Shown: positions 42,575 through 53,308, numbered from the stretch's first letter. The stretch is DNA of 64,000 nucleotides from Neokomagataea tanensis (GCF_006542335.1 NZ_CP032485.1:467501-531500), one strand, 5' to 3'. Numbers and translations: made by a program. The notes: generated by a model not told the origin, from the sequence alone.

Positions 42575-43870
42575 ATGCCCAAAACCTCATCCGCTTCCTT
42601 CAGCGCCAATAATAAGACACGGGATCTTCCTGTTCTCAGTGGCACAGTCGGCCCGGACGTCGTCGACATCCGAAGCATCCCGCGAGAATTCGATACATTT
42701 ACTTTTGACCCGGGCCTGGTCGCAACCGCTACATGCACAAGCGCCATCACCTATATTGACGGTGACAACGGAACATTGCTGCACCGTGGCTACGCTATTG
42801 AAGACCTGGCCGAGCACTCAAACTTCATGGAAACCGCCTTCCTACTGATTTATGGCCAACTGCCAAATCAACAGGAATCCGCCGCTTTCTTGCAAGACAT
42901 GGCCAAGCACCGTTACCTGAACGAGCAAGTGCGTAATTTCTTTAATGGCTTCCGCCGTGACGCACACCCCATGGCCATACTATGCGGCACTGTCGCAGCA
43001 TTATCCGCTTTCCACCATGATGGCCTTGATATCGGCAGCCCCGCCGATCGGGATTTATCAACCCGTCGCCTCATTGCAAAAGTACCGACGATTGCCGCTT
43101 GGGCCTACAAATATTCCATTGGCGAGCCATTTGTATATCCAGACGAAAGGCTCTCTTTCTCTGAAAATTTCCTGAATATGATGTTTGCCCGCCCCGGCAA
43201 CCATTACAAAGTGAACCCTGTTCTCGCCCGTGCAATGGACCGGATTTTCCTCCTCCATGCAGACCATGAACAAAACGCGTCCACAACCACTGTCCGTATT
43301 GTCGGTTCCACGGGCTCCAACCCCTATGCCTGTATTTCTGCAGGTATTGCAGCCTTGTGGGGGCCTGCACATGGCGGTGCCAACGAAGCCGTTCTCTCCA
43401 TGCTGGAGAGCATTGGCACACGCGAGGACATCCCAGCCTTCCTCGAAAAAGTAAAAAGCCGTGAAACAAGCGTCCGACTGATGGGATTCGGACATCGCGT
43501 GTACCGCAACTTCGACCCCCGGGCGAAAATCATGCAGGAAACCTGCCACGAGGTTATCGCAGAGCTAGGGCTTGAACGCGATCCACTGCTCGATCTCGCT
43601 ATGGAACTTGAACACATCGCCCTGTCAGACGATTACTTCATCCAACGCCGTCTCTATCCCAACGTAGACTTTTACTCGGGCCTCATCCTGAAAGCCCTTG
43701 GCATACCAACCAATATGTTCACTGCTCTCTTTGCCGTGGCACGCACAGCTGGATGGATTAGCCAGTGGAATGAGATGCTCAACGACCCGGCAGCCCGTAT
43801 TTTCCGGCCTCGCCAGCTTTATACCGGCGCCGGGCAACGCCCGTTCACCCCCATGCACGAACGGGGTTAA
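42575..43870 (+). CDS. gltA: Citrate synthase, type II
   Basis: 431 residues, the usual size of the hexameric bacterial enzyme. It condenses acetyl-CoA and oxaloacetate. Visible motifs are [15 protein letters not shown], the active-site region [23 protein letters not shown] with catalytic His, [12 protein letters not shown] and [14 protein letters not shown] with the Asp. In acetic acid bacteria this gene (also called aarA) contributes to acetate resistance. It is transcribed alone, with a complex upstream region. Confidence 0.97.
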   Translation: MPKTSSASFSANNKTRDLPVLSGTVGPDVVDIRSIPREFDTFTFDPGLVATATCTSAITYIDGDNGTLLHRGYAIEDLAEHSNFMETAFLLIYGQLPNQQESAAFLQDMAKHRYLNEQVRNFFNGFRRDAHPMAILCGTVAALSAFHHDGLDIGSPADRDLSTRRLIAKVPTIAAWAYKYSIGEPFVYPDERLSFSENFLNMMFARPGNHYKVNPVLARAMDRIFLLHADHEQNASTTTVRIVGSTGSNPYACISAGIAALWGPAHGGANEAVLSMLESIGTREDIPAFLEKVKSRETSVRLMGFGHRVYRNFDPRAKIMQETCHEVIAELGLERDPLLDLAMELEHIALSDDYFIQRRLYPNVDFYSGLILKALGIPTNMFTALFAVARTAGWISQWNEMLNDPAARIFRPRQLYTGAGQRPFTPMHERG

Positions 43871-43899
43871 AGACTTCCTACCTACTGCGTAACGTGCTG

Positions 43900-44343
43900 C
43901 TATGAGGTCAGCTTAGGCCTCATAGCGCATTCATCGAGTAGAATTTGCTCAACCTTCAACGCTTTGCGCTTGTGCTCTTCCACAGCGTCCTCCTGCAAAC
44001 GCTCCACAACACTCAGCGCTGCTTGCGCATCCAAGAGTGCTGCATGGACACAATCTCGGTCCATACCAATACGCTGTCTCTGGGCTTCTGCCTCCCTAAC
44101 GGCCTTCTGCCCAGAGGGAAGCCACGCACTAAAAGCCTCTACAGCTTGATCATCAGACTGGGCATCAATCGCCGCATTGCGCTCCGTCACAATGCGCTGC
44201 TGAGCCGCCACCAAAGCACATTCTGCTTCCTGCTCAAGGCCAACCACCTCCCTGAAAACCTGCTCCACAGACTCCAGTTCGTTTTTCCGTACAGCGTACA
44301 AAGCATCCAACGTCGCTTGTTCCATGACACTTTTCTCTCTCAT
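43900..44343 (-). CDS. fliJ: FliJ-like flagellar export chaperone
   Basis: 147 residues, almost entirely charged/alanine-rich coiled coil with no cysteine-rich or membrane region. Sequence alone is weak, but it overlaps the fliI stop by 4 bp and has the size of FliJ, which always follows fliI in this arrangement. FliJ couples the FliI ATPase to the FlhA export gate. It converges with gltA with no terminator between them. Confidence 0.72.
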   Translation of the reverse strand: MREKSVMEQATLDALYAVRKNELESVEQVFREVVGLEQEAECALVAAQQRIVTERNAAIDAQSDDQAVEAFSAWLPSGQKAVREAEAQRQRIGMDRDCVHAALLDAQAALSVVERLQEDAVEEHKRKALKVEQILLDECAMRPKLTS

Positions 44344-45686
44344 GCTTCATTATCACCCAGAACAGCCACCAGATGCTCGAACACATCTTGAGCGTGTACG
44401 GGTTCATGTTTTCCTTGGGTCAAAAACTCTGTCAGGGCTGGCATAAGGCGAATGGCTTCGTCAGTTTCAGGCTCAGACCCTGCTTTATAGGCTCCCAAGC
44501 GCAGCATATCTGCCACCCGTTCGTAACGAGCCATGACTGAACGCGCTTTCTTCGCCAGGCCTGCCTCTGCGGCGGACAAGCACCCCGGCACAGAGCGTGA
44601 CAATGATTTTAAAACGTCAATGGCGGGGTAGCGTCCTTGCTCACCAATGCGGCGGTCCAACACTACATGACCATCCAAAATACCCCTGACCGCATCCGCC
44701 ACAGGCTCATTATGGTCATCACCCTCTACCAACACCGTGAACAGCGCCGTAATCATACCCTGCCCCGGATAGCCCGGCCCTGCGCGCTCTAGCAGTTTGG
44801 GCAATTCCGCGAAAACAGATGGAGGATAACCACGCGTAGCTGGCGGTTCTCCCGCAGAAAGCCCAATCTCACGCAAGGCCATGCAGTAGCGTGTGACGCT
44901 ATCCATCAAGAGCAAAACGGATTTGCCCTGATCCCGGAAATATTCGGCCACAGCCATGGCAGAAGTCGCAGCATCACGACGCATCAGCGGCGGCATGTCC
45001 GATGTCGCTACGATCACGACGCTCCTTGCCAGCCCTTCGGGACCTAGGTCGTCTTCAATAAACTCGCGAACCTCACGTCCCCGCTCCCCTACCAAAGCAA
45101 TCACGGCCACGTCACATTGTGCGCCACGCACCAGCATCGACAGCAAAGAAGACTTGCCGACACCGGAGCCGGCGAAGAGACCCAAACGCTGCCCGACTCG
45201 CGTTGTGACGAAAGCATCCATCGCGCGCACCCCCAAGTTGAGGCGTGCCCCTAAACGTGCTCGCGTTGCGGCATTTGGTGGCGCAGACCGTAAGTCCTGT
45301 CTATGACCCGACGAATCCAAACCTCCTCTGCCGTCCATCGCTCGGCCAAGAGGGTCCAAAACACGCCCCAACCATCCATCACTGACCTGTAAAGCCGCTG
45401 AGGACGCAACCGATAGCGGCAACCATGCCTCACATCCCGGCCCGACACCGTCCAAACCACCGAACGCCATGGTTTGCGCAAGCCCATCACGGAAGCCAAC
45501 AACTTCAGATTGTATTTTTTCGCCCGACCGAGCGGTAACAGTCAGCCTATCTCCAATGGATAAGAACGATTCTAGCCCTTGAATACTCATGCACAGGCCC
45601 GAAACATCTCGCACAGTGCCCACCACGCGATCCGGGTAAAGACCAGATATTCGCTCATTTGCATGATTTAAAAGCTGGTTTTCCAT
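44340..45686 (-). CDS. fliI: Flagellum-specific ATP synthase FliI
   Basis: 448 residues, an F1-like ATPase of the flagellar type III export apparatus. Walker A is GSGVGKSS, followed by VIALVGERGREVREFIEDDLG; Walker B is VLLLMDSVTRYCMALREIGL and the family segment GEPPATRGYPPSVFAELPKLLERAG is clear. The fliI-fliJ pair is isolated from other flagellar genes in this window and is divergent from ctrA, a known class of flagellar regulator. Confidence 0.96.
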   Translation of the reverse strand: MENQLLNHANERISGLYPDRVVGTVRDVSGLCMSIQGLESFLSIGDRLTVTARSGEKIQSEVVGFRDGLAQTMAFGGLDGVGPGCEAWLPLSVASSAALQVSDGWLGRVLDPLGRAMDGRGGLDSSGHRQDLRSAPPNAATRARLGARLNLGVRAMDAFVTTRVGQRLGLFAGSGVGKSSLLSMLVRGAQCDVAVIALVGERGREVREFIEDDLGPEGLARSVVIVATSDMPPLMRRDAATSAMAVAEYFRDQGKSVLLLMDSVTRYCMALREIGLSAGEPPATRGYPPSVFAELPKLLERAGPGYPGQGMITALFTVLVEGDDHNEPVADAVRGILDGHVVLDRRIGEQGRYPAIDVLKSLSRSVPGCLSAAEAGLAKKARSVMARYERVADMLRLGAYKAGSEPETDEAIRLMPALTEFLTQGKHEPVHAQDVFEHLVAVLGDNEA

Positions 45687-45766
45687 TGGAAATCTTAACT
45701 TTTAGCTGGTTTTTCCAGCACTTAACTTCGCCCGGAAAACCTAACAAAAGGTGAACAAATCTCTAA

Positions 45767-45781
45767 TTAACGTTGAATTAT
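45767..45781 (+). promoter_or_regulatory. CtrA-box-like site between fliI and ctrA
   Basis: TTAA-7 nt-TTAT matches the CtrA consensus TTAA-N7-TTAA at 7 of 8 positions. It lies in the 182-bp AT-rich region between the divergent fliI and ctrA genes, both expected CtrA targets. A hairpin (GCTGG-loop-CCAGC, 45705-45719) also lies in the fliI leader. Confidence 0.45.
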
Positions 45782-45868
45782 GAAAAATTTGCGAACCTAG
45801 AGTTTAATTTCTCGACAAATACAACTTAAGGTAGTAAACAACTGCTTACCAACCCAGGAGTTGAACAC

Positions 45869-46615
45869 ATGCGTATCCTTCTTGTTGAGAGTGACTTAAA
45901 CAGCGCGACACATCTTACTCAGGCGCTCCGTGCAGCATCTTACACCGTCGACCACACAGCCCTCGGGGAAGAAGCTCTCGAGATGCTCCGCCATTATGAC
46001 TATGATGTTGTCGTACTTGAGCTCATGCTCAACGACATTGAAGGATATGACGTCATCCGCCGCTTGCGTGCAGCACGGATCAGCACCCCAGTGCTGGTGC
46101 TGTCCACGCTTCTAAGGCCACAAGCTAAAATTCGCGCATTCTCGATGGGCGCTGATGACTACCTGACCAAACCCCACGATAGCGGCGAACTGGTTGCCCG
46201 CCTGCAAGCCATTACCCGCCGCTCACGCGGCTTTGCTGAGCCACGCCTGCGCATTGCCAATATTGAACTCGACCTGAACAGCAAAAGCGTAAGCGTAAGT
46301 GGAACACCCCTGCACCTAACCGGAAAAGAATACGCTATTCTGGAGCTGCTCGTTATCCGCAAAAACTCAGTGCTTACGAAAGATGCGTTCTTGAACCACC
46401 TATACGGCGGCATTGATGAGCCAGAAATGAAAATCATCGATGTGTTTATCTGCAAGCTGCGCCGCAAACTTCAAGCCGCAAAAGCCGCAAACCTGATTTC
46501 AACCGTGTGGGGCCGCGGCTACATTCTACGCGAAGAGCCTAACAACTCTTCTGAACACATCCCTGAAACCGCCTACGAACAAAGCGCTTTCACAGTCCAT
46601 GCCCCTGCAATGTGA
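45869..46615 (+). CDS. ctrA: CtrA-type response regulator with Glu in place of the phospho-acceptor Asp
   Basis: 248 residues; AGGAG lies 8 nt before ATG. The N-terminal receiver aligns without gaps to Caulobacter CtrA through at least residue 60. Position 51, the phosphorylated Asp, is Glu (VVVLELML; codon GAG at 46019-46021). Acidic-pocket Asp8 is Ser, while Glu7, Asp9, Ser79 and the Lys of TKP are kept. The winged-helix output domain is very well conserved (LTGKEYAILELL, FLNHLYGG, EMKIIDVFICKLRRKL, TVWGRGYILRE). CtrA controls the cell cycle and flagellar genes in alphaproteobacteria. The substitution predicts regulation without phosphorylation. It is convergent with thiD. Confidence 0.92.
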   Translation: MRILLVESDLNSATHLTQALRAASYTVDHTALGEEALEMLRHYDYDVVVLELMLNDIEGYDVIRRLRAARISTPVLVLSTLLRPQAKIRAFSMGADDYLTKPHDSGELVARLQAITRRSRGFAEPRLRIANIELDLNSKSVSVSGTPLHLTGKEYAILELLVIRKNSVLTKDAFLNHLYGGIDEPEMKIIDVFICKLRRKLQAAKAANLISTVWGRGYILREEPNNSSEHIPETAYEQSAFTVHAPAM

Positions 46616-46622
46616 GAAGAGT

Positions 46623-47447
46623 TTAGTGCTCGGCGATGTTCCATCTGGGTTGGATACTCACGCCATGATTAACCGGGCCATGGCCTTGGCCAAAGCCCGG
46701 TGCAGTCAATAATGCCTCTTGCAGGTAGGTCACTGCCCGACGCACCGACGCTTCAAGCGCCAGACCTTGCGCCAACCCTGTCGCGAGGGCACTCGCCAGC
46801 GTACAACCGGTACCGTGAGTGTTGCGTGTCTCAAGCCTCTTATGCTTGAAAACATGCTCATCACCTTCGCTCGACATTAATAAATCATATAGATACGGGC
46901 CAGCAGCAGCTGGCAAATGCCCGCCTTTAAGCAAAACGGCCCCGGCCCCGTCCGCCAGAAGCTGGCGCGCAGCCTTTTGCATGGCTGCAAAATCGTCAAT
47001 CTTTATTCCCGTCAGAGCTTCAGCCTCAGGGATATTAGGCGTAACCACCCGGCACCGTGCCAGCAGCCGTTCACGCACAACATGGATTCCGTCCGTTTCC
47101 ATTAGTGCAGCCCCGCTTGTCGCAATCATAACCGGATCAAGAACAATCGGCACGTCGGGATACGCTTCGAGCGCATCAGCCACAGCATGCACCGTGTCCG
47201 CCTGCCCTAACATCCCGATCTTAATGCAATCCGCGCCTAGATCCTGCATCACGACGGCAATCTGCTGCTTTACGAATGCAACAGGAACCGGATGCACACC
47301 ATACACGCCACACGTGTTCTGGGCCGTGAGTGCCGTGATGGCACTCATGCCGAAGCCACCCAACGCGGTGACCGCTTTCAGATCCGCTTGGATACCCGCA
47401 CCACCGCCCGAATCACTGCCAGCAATAGTCAGAACACGCCCACGCAT
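46623..47447 (-). CDS. thiD: Hydroxymethylpyrimidine/phosphomethylpyrimidine kinase
   Basis: 274 residues of the ribokinase fold. The N-terminal [18 protein letters not shown], the substrate loop [10 protein letters not shown] and the C-terminal [14 protein letters not shown] with catalytic Asp/Cys region are typical. It phosphorylates HMP twice in thiamine synthesis. It begins 3 nt after glmM, so the two form a pair. No TPP riboswitch was seen in the short spacer. Confidence 0.95.
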   Translation of the reverse strand: MRGRVLTIAGSDSGGGAGIQADLKAVTALGGFGMSAITALTAQNTCGVYGVHPVPVAFVKQQIAVVMQDLGADCIKIGMLGQADTVHAVADALEAYPDVPIVLDPVMIATSGAALMETDGIHVVRERLLARCRVVTPNIPEAEALTGIKIDDFAAMQKAARQLLADGAGAVLLKGGHLPAAAGPYLYDLLMSSEGDEHVFKHKRLETRNTHGTGCTLASALATGLAQGLALEASVRRAVTYLQEALLTAPGFGQGHGPVNHGVSIQPRWNIAEH

Positions 47448-47450
47448 TGC

Positions 47451-48809
47451 TCAGACTTTCGCTAAAGCAGCAATGGCTTCACATGTTTGCTCCACCACCA
47501 TATCAACGAGCGCTTGATCCTCAGCCTCAACCATCACGCGAATAAGTGGTTCTGTACCACTCGCCCGCAGAACCAAACGGCCACGTCCGGCCAGCTGCTC
47601 ATCGGCCCGTGCACGAATTCCATTCACTTCCGGATGATGCAACGGGTTGGTGCCAGCATAACGCAGGTTCTGCAGGCGCTGCGGGTAAGGCGTAAACACG
47701 CGGCAAACTTCACTCGCAGGTTTTTTCTTCTCTACGCACACTGCCAAAACCTGTAGCGCTGCCACTAGGCCATCCCCGGTCGTCGCATAATCTGACAGCA
47801 CCATATGACCTGACTGCTCACCACCCAGATTCGCACCGATTTCACGCATGCGCTCTACCACGTAGCGGTCACCAACAGCCGTCCGTTGCAGGGTGAGACC
47901 ATTCGCTTCTAGCGCCTTTTCTAAGCCCAGATTTGACATGACAGTCGCCACGACTGAAGAGCCTGCCAAGCGCCCGGTCTCTTTCCACGAAAGAGCCATC
48001 AGGCCCAATATCTGATCGCCATCCACAACTGCGCCTGTCTCATCGACAATCAGCAAGCGATCAGCGTCACCATCAAGCGCAATACCAAAATCTGCCGCAT
48101 GCTCACGCACAGCCTGAGACAACGTCTCTGGATGCGTAGAACCCACGCCGTCATTAATATTCACACCGTCAGGATCGCAGCCAATACGAACAATTTCCGC
48201 ACCCAACTCCCATAATGCTTTGGGTGCCACGCGGTAGGCCGAGCCATGCGCACAATCAACGACGATTTTAAGGCCATCTAAACGCAGCCCACGCGGGAAG
48301 GAGGCTTTAGCATTCTCAATATACCGCCCTGCCGCATCATTCAGGCGAGAAGCGCGGCCCACATCTTCTGGTGCCGCGAGGCGATCCGTCAAATCCTGTC
48401 CCATCATGGTTTCGATCTCAATTTCCGCTTCATCTGAGAGCTTGAAACCATCCGGACCGAAAAGCTTGATACCGTTATCTGTGAACGGGTTATGTGATGC
48501 CGAGATCATAACCCCGACATCCGCACGCAAAGAACGCGTCAGCATAGCAATGGCAGGAGTAGGTAGTGGGCCAACCAGCGTGACATCCATGCCTGCGGAC
48601 AGAAACCCAGCCACAAGCGCACATTCAATCATATAGCCGGACAAGCGCGTATCTTTACCCAGCACGACATTGTGCCGACGATGGCTATTGCTGCGAAAAT
48701 ATAGACCAGCCGCCTGCCCCAATTTTTGGGCAATTTCCACCGTCATCGGTGAGGTGTTTGCTTTTCCCCGAATACCATCTGTTCCGAAGAATTTGCGCTT
48801 GCTGGCCAT
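47451..48809 (-). CDS. glmM: Phosphoglucosamine mutase
   Basis: 452 residues from ATG 48809, giving the classical N-terminus [15 protein letters not shown]; upstream starts would add residues absent from the family. The active serine is in [14 protein letters not shown], the metal loop is DGDADRLL and the sugar loop is GGEQSGHMV. It makes glucosamine-1-phosphate for peptidoglycan and LPS. It is separated from ftsH by a strong terminator and is followed by thiD. Confidence 0.96.
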   Translation of the reverse strand: MASKRKFFGTDGIRGKANTSPMTVEIAQKLGQAAGLYFRSNSHRRHNVVLGKDTRLSGYMIECALVAGFLSAGMDVTLVGPLPTPAIAMLTRSLRADVGVMISASHNPFTDNGIKLFGPDGFKLSDEAEIEIETMMGQDLTDRLAAPEDVGRASRLNDAAGRYIENAKASFPRGLRLDGLKIVVDCAHGSAYRVAPKALWELGAEIVRIGCDPDGVNINDGVGSTHPETLSQAVREHAADFGIALDGDADRLLIVDETGAVVDGDQILGLMALSWKETGRLAGSSVVATVMSNLGLEKALEANGLTLQRTAVGDRYVVERMREIGANLGGEQSGHMVLSDYATTGDGLVAALQVLAVCVEKKKPASEVCRVFTPYPQRLQNLRYAGTNPLHHPEVNGIRARADEQLAGRGRLVLRASGTEPLIRVMVEAEDQALVDMVVEQTCEAIAALAKV

Positions 48810-48872
48810 GTTTCTATCTTTCCGCGTCATTACCCGTGTAACAGGCATCTATCTTCCGGGACTTATAAATGG

Positions 48873-48911
48873 AAAAAGCCCTGCTGGCACAGGCCAACAG
48901 GGCTTTTTTTT
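48873..48911 (-). terminator. Strong rho-independent terminator of ftsH
   Basis: AAAAAGCCCTG pairs with CAGGGCTTTTT, and an inner TGGC/GCCA helix closes the loop. On the minus strand a T-run follows directly. It separates ftsH from glmM and may work in both directions. Confidence 0.9.
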
Positions 48912-48932
48912 ACCGATTACTACCCGAAAAAC

Positions 48933-50837
48933 TTACCCAGCCTGAGCAGCTGAGCCAAGGTTCGTCGGTGGTGTCGTCGGCACAGAAGCACGACGGTTGT
49001 TTGGCAGTTGGTCCGTGTTTTCAACACGCTCAATAGCCTCACCGCGCACAACCTTGCCCACTTCGTCACCATTCAGCGTCTCATACTCAAGCATAGCTGC
49101 CGTCAGACGGTGCAACTCTTCAATGTGAGACAACAGCAGGTGCTTTGCCTGAGCATAAGCCGTGTCGATCAGCGCCTTGATTTCTGTATCAATGTCGCGG
49201 GCCGTTTGCTCAGAGATGTTCTTGCTTTGCGCCACTGAATGCCCAAGGAACACTTCCTGGCCATTATCGCCATAAGCGATCATGCCAAGTCGGTCGCTCA
49301 TGCCCCATTCCGTGACCATACGGCGGGCCAGATCGGTCGCGCTTTTAATATCGCCAGATGCACCCGCGCTCACATCTTCCGGGCCAAAGATAATCTCTTC
49401 AGCTACACGCCCACCCATAGCGATGACCAGACGTGCCAAGCACCACTTGCGGCTGTAGGAGATATTGTCTTTTTCAGGCAGTGTCATAACCAAGCCCAAA
49501 GCACGACCGCGCGGTACAATCGTCGCCTTGTGGATTGGGTCTGAACCCGGAGTGTAGAGAGCGCAAATGGCGTGACCGGCTTCATGGTACGCCGTTGAGC
49601 GCTTTTCGTCCTCGGTCAAGATCATGGAGCGACGCTCCGCACCCATCATAACCTTGTCTTTAGCTTCCTCGAACTGTGCCATTCCCACCGTGCGGCGGCC
49701 CTGACGAGCAGCCATAAGGGCAGCTTCGTTCACAAGGTTGGACAGATCTGCACCAGAGAAGCCCGGCGTGCCACGCGCAATCGTTTTAGGGTCAACGTCA
49801 GAGGAAAGCGGGACCTTCTTCATGTGCACATGAAGGATCTTCTCGCGGCCGCCAACATCGGGGTTCGGCACAACGACTTGACGGTCAAAACGACCGGGCC
49901 GCAGCAATGCAGGGTCCAGCACGTCAGGACGGTTCGTCGCAGCAATCAGGATGACGCCTTCGTTGCTCTCAAACCCATCCATCTCAACCAGCATCTGGTT
50001 AAGCGTCTGCTCGCGCTCGTCATTGCCGCCGCCTAAGCCAGCACCACGATGGCGGCCAACGGCGTCAATCTCATCGATGAAGATGATGCATGGCGCAGCT
50101 TTTTTGCCTTGTTCAAACATGTCGCGCACACGCGATGCACCGACACCCACGAACATCTCTACGAAGTCAGAACCCGAAATCGTGAAGAAAGGCACATTGG
50201 CTTCACCCGCGATAGAACGCGCGAGCAGCGTTTTACCTGTACCGGGAGGGCCAACCAGCAGCGCACCCTTGGGGATTTTACCGCCCAAGCGTGTAAACTT
50301 CTGAGGATCTTTCAGAAATTCAACAATTTCTTCCAGCTCGCTTTTAGCCTCATCAATGCCCGCGACATCGGCAAACGTTACACGGCCCGTTTTTTCCGTC
50401 AGCATCTTCGCACGGGATTTACCAAAGCCCATGGCCCGGCCACCACCTGCCTGCATCTGGCGGAACATCAGCACGCTGAAGCCGAGAATCAGGAGGATAG
50501 GACCGTAAGACAGAAGATAGTGCAGGATTGGGTTTTCACCGCTTTCCTGAGGCTTCGCGGTGACTTCGACGCCAGCGTTCGTCAGGCGGGAAATCATGTC
50601 ACGATCGAACGGCGCGTATGTCTCAAAGGCCGTGCCATTCGTCAGCGTGCCACTGATGTTCTGTTCCTGAATCAGGACTGAGCGTACCTGATGGCCCTCA
50701 ACATCATGGATGAAATCGGAATAAGCGATCTGTTGCGTTGCGTGCTGACCTCCCCCTGACTGAAGGACCGTGAGTCCCAGCAGCAGTATCAGGAGGATCA
50801 CGACCCAGATCCCAACGTTACGGCCTAGATTATTCAT
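48933..50837 (-). CDS. ftsH: ATP-dependent zinc metalloprotease FtsH
   Basis: 634 residues from ATG 50837 (MNNLGRN, the usual alphaproteobacterial start); ATG 50852 is possible. It has two membrane helices (about 6-25 and 100-120), an AAA domain with Walker A GPPGTGKT, Walker B FIDEID, the second region of homology and [21 protein letters not shown], then the zinc site HEAGH. It degrades unassembled membrane proteins and sigma-32. The 148-bp leader before it shows no certain promoter. Confidence 0.97.
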   Translation of the reverse strand: MNNLGRNVGIWVVILLILLLGLTVLQSGGGQHATQQIAYSDFIHDVEGHQVRSVLIQEQNISGTLTNGTAFETYAPFDRDMISRLTNAGVEVTAKPQESGENPILHYLLSYGPILLILGFSVLMFRQMQAGGGRAMGFGKSRAKMLTEKTGRVTFADVAGIDEAKSELEEIVEFLKDPQKFTRLGGKIPKGALLVGPPGTGKTLLARSIAGEANVPFFTISGSDFVEMFVGVGASRVRDMFEQGKKAAPCIIFIDEIDAVGRHRGAGLGGGNDEREQTLNQMLVEMDGFESNEGVILIAATNRPDVLDPALLRPGRFDRQVVVPNPDVGGREKILHVHMKKVPLSSDVDPKTIARGTPGFSGADLSNLVNEAALMAARQGRRTVGMAQFEEAKDKVMMGAERRSMILTEDEKRSTAYHEAGHAICALYTPGSDPIHKATIVPRGRALGLVMTLPEKDNISYSRKWCLARLVIAMGGRVAEEIIFGPEDVSAGASGDIKSATDLARRMVTEWGMSDRLGMIAYGDNGQEVFLGHSVAQSKNISEQTARDIDTEIKALIDTAYAQAKHLLLSHIEELHRLTAAMLEYETLNGDEVGKVVRGEAIERVENTDQLPNNRRASVPTTPPTNLGSAAQAG

Positions 50838-50985
50838 GTCGTTCTCTGTCATCTTCGGGAATCATCATCACGCAGTGCGCCTGCATGAACATTCCCCCAA
50901 TGATCTTAACATAGGCCGATCCGCGTATGTTCCCACCCCATAAAACCGCTTAAAGTCGCTTTATACTGCTTTTTAATGCTATTTC

Positions 50986-52257
50986 TTATGTAATCGGCGT
51001 GCCCGAGGCCCAAATTACATCCCAATCGCCACCGCAAAAACGCGGCACACGCAACAAACGCCCTTCAGAAAACAATCCGGGCGCCGTCCTTAAAGCCCCC
51101 AATGGCAAACCGAGCTGACGCGCATCATATGCCGCTGCCTGATCCCCTAACGCCCCCACTTCCAACGGCGCACCTTCGTCGGAAGAATAAATCCTCGGCA
51201 GCAACCATCGATGGTCCCAGCACACGCCTTCGTATGCGGGGACTGCGCCCTGCACATCCCGTTCCTCACGGAAAAGAATGAGCCCTGCACCAAAGCGCCC
51301 CGCTGGCTTGGTGATAACCCCGTTTAAAGAGCCTACCCCTTGCTCAAGCAACCGCTCAACAGCATCACGGGCGGGGCGATATACCCGCCCACTGACCATT
51401 CGCAACAAATCTGCCATGACCCGCGTCCGCAATGAGGCAGACGTAACGTCTTGCACATGAAAGTGGCACCACCCCGCAGCATGCCACCTTACATGCTGCG
51501 CCAAACACGCGGCTACCTCGTCAGCGCAAGCCTCGCTCTGCCTTTGAGCCTCTTTTTGCTCGGCACGCGCCTCATGCCGCATGACATCCGTTAGGTCCTG
51601 CCGCCAACGCACACGCTCAAAACGTCTATTTTGGTTTGACGGGTCCTCGACCCAAGGCAATTCAGCACTCCGCAAAGTAGCGCGCAAACGCTCTGGCTCC
51701 ACGCCAAGCAAAGGCCGCAGGACGCGCACAAAGCGACGCATGTGCTGCGCTCTGATCCCACGCAGTCCGTCCACATATGCATAATCTTTATCATTTGACG
51801 GCAAAGCACCGGCACGTGTCCGGCGCATCCAGACCGTCTCGTCCTGATCATGCAGGTGATGTGCTACTAATAGATCAATACAGCCCCGCTGCACGCAGGC
51901 AGCCTCTAACGCGGAAAAGCGCTCGGAGCGGGCCCTTTCCTGCATTCGCCCCGGTTGAAACGGCGCAAGACGCAGCACATGGACCTCTAAACCCATCGCC
52001 ATCAATTGCCTATGAACATTAGCCGCCTCAGTTGCAGCTTCTGCCCGCAAGCCATGATCTACCACAAAGGCTACGACGTTCTGACGCCAGCGGCGCAGCA
52101 ACCATGCCAAGGCCAGCGAATCAGCACCACCGGAAACTGCTACAGCCATCGGTGCTTGCGGGACATCCGGTAAAAACGGCCCAAAAACATGCATTAAACG
52201 ATCAAATTCTAATGCAGAAATCGGACCGAGAGACAGACTGTTAATGACAGGCAGCAC
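50986..52257 (-). CDS. tilS: tRNA(Ile)-lysidine synthetase
   Basis: 423 residues from GTG 52257, tentative, overlapping the end of cpoB by 17 bp; ATG 52194 is an alternative. It converts C34 of tRNA-Ile(CAU) to lysidine. The PP-loop motif is SGGADSLAL, followed by HHLHDQDETVWMRRTRAG, where many homologues show HHxDDQAET. The C-terminal region is short. The order cpoB-tilS-ftsH is common in Proteobacteria. Confidence 0.92.
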   Translation of the reverse strand: MLPVINSLSLGPISALEFDRLMHVFGPFLPDVPQAPMAVAVSGGADSLALAWLLRRWRQNVVAFVVDHGLRAEAATEAANVHRQLMAMGLEVHVLRLAPFQPGRMQERARSERFSALEAACVQRGCIDLLVAHHLHDQDETVWMRRTRAGALPSNDKDYAYVDGLRGIRAQHMRRFVRVLRPLLGVEPERLRATLRSAELPWVEDPSNQNRRFERVRWRQDLTDVMRHEARAEQKEAQRQSEACADEVAACLAQHVRWHAAGWCHFHVQDVTSASLRTRVMADLLRMVSGRVYRPARDAVERLLEQGVGSLNGVITKPAGRFGAGLILFREERDVQGAVPAYEGVCWDHRWLLPRIYSSDEGAPLEVGALGDQAAAYDARQLGLPLGALRTAPGLFSEGRLLRVPRFCGGDWDVIWASGTPIT

Positions 52258-53143
52258 GCGTACGGAATGTTGTCTCTGCTGCCTTCACCCGTGCTTCAGG
52301 TGAAGGAAATTCAGCTTTGAGTTTGTCCAGAGCCTGACACGCCGAAGGCTTATCACCTAATGCAAGCAAAGATGCCGCTACGCCCAGCAATGAATCCTGA
52401 GCCTTCGCAGATTTGGGAGCCTTACCGTAAGCATCGTAATACGCGACCGCTGATTCGCGGTACTGCTTTTGACCCGCCAAAGACTGAGCGAGCAGGAACT
52501 GCGCGTCCATGCGGCCCGGCACGGACTTCGCCGTTTTAACAGCGAAACGCGCATCGCTTTCTGCATCAGCATAGCGCCCCGCATGAAGGGCAGCATTACC
52601 TTGATGCAATGCTTCCAACGCTGTTTTAGGCGCTGTATCAGCAGGAGCCGCAGTGGCGTCGTCTTTAGCCGCTGGCGTCGCGGCCGCTGCACCTGCTGCC
52701 GCACCTAGGCTCCCAGCTGCTGCGCTGCTCGCTGCACCAGAACCACCGTTCTGCGCTGCAAACTGCATGTCAGAAATCTGTTTGGACAGATTTGCCTGCG
52801 TCGTTTGCAGCGTATTGGACAATTGGTCCAACTCTCCCCGCATTTGGCGGTTCTGCTCTTCCAAAGCCGAGACGCGTTGCAAGAGTTGCGCGGTGAGATC
52901 CCCATTCGCACCACCTGCGATACTCGGCGCAGAACCCGTGGCACTAGGGGCCGCCAAGGAAGGCGTATTTTGTAGCTGCGTTAATTGCTGCCGTATTGCG
53001 GCAAGCTGATTTTGCAACGCAATCCCCTCGCGGGAAGAAATAGCGTCACCCGCATCCGGTGCATCTTGCGCTACCGCCAGAGGCGAAGCGCACAACAAAA
53101 CACCACCCAACAGCAGAGACCGCCACGAAAAAAGCTTAACCAA
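52241..53143 (-). CDS. cpoB: Tol-Pal system protein CpoB (YbgF)
   Basis: 300 residues from TTG 53143, chosen because GGAGG lies 5 nt upstream and the result starts directly with a Sec signal peptide (VKLFSWRSLLLGGVLL, cleaved after AVAQ). An N-terminal coiled coil (about 45-130) is followed by an Ala/Gly linker and a TPR domain (about 180-295). CpoB coordinates cell-wall synthesis with outer-membrane constriction by Tol-Pal. It is separated from pal by a terminator, so it may have its own promoter. Confidence 0.9.
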   Translation of the reverse strand: MVKLFSWRSLLLGGVLLCASPLAVAQDAPDAGDAISSREGIALQNQLAAIRQQLTQLQNTPSLAAPSATGSAPSIAGGANGDLTAQLLQRVSALEEQNRQMRGELDQLSNTLQTTQANLSKQISDMQFAAQNGGSGAASSAAAGSLGAAAGAAAATPAAKDDATAAPADTAPKTALEALHQGNAALHAGRYADAESDARFAVKTAKSVPGRMDAQFLLAQSLAGQKQYRESAVAYYDAYGKAPKSAKAQDSLLGVAASLLALGDKPSACQALDKLKAEFPSPEARVKAAETTFRTRAACH

Positions 53144-53250
53144 GAGCCCCTCCACACCACGTAATATCTGGCTACACAAACACGTCTAAAGAAGAATGCG
53201 TAGAAACTGGGCTGAAATCAGGCAATGAGCAATGCCTAGCCAATAAAAAA

Positions 53251-53279
53251 GAGGCCGAAGGATATTCTCCCGCGGCCTC
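53251..53279 (-). terminator. Rho-independent terminator of pal
   Basis: GAGGCCG pairs with CGGCCTC across a 15-nt loop; on the minus strand TTTTTTATT follows immediately. It lies between pal and cpoB. Confidence 0.85.
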
Positions 53280-53308
53280 CCTTTCACGCATAAAACTGCG
53301 TAAATCGA

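Noticed and set aside
50049..50681. A 210-codon plus-strand frame opposite ftsH.
   Set aside because: It lies entirely within the conserved AAA domain coding region; the sequence has no family features.
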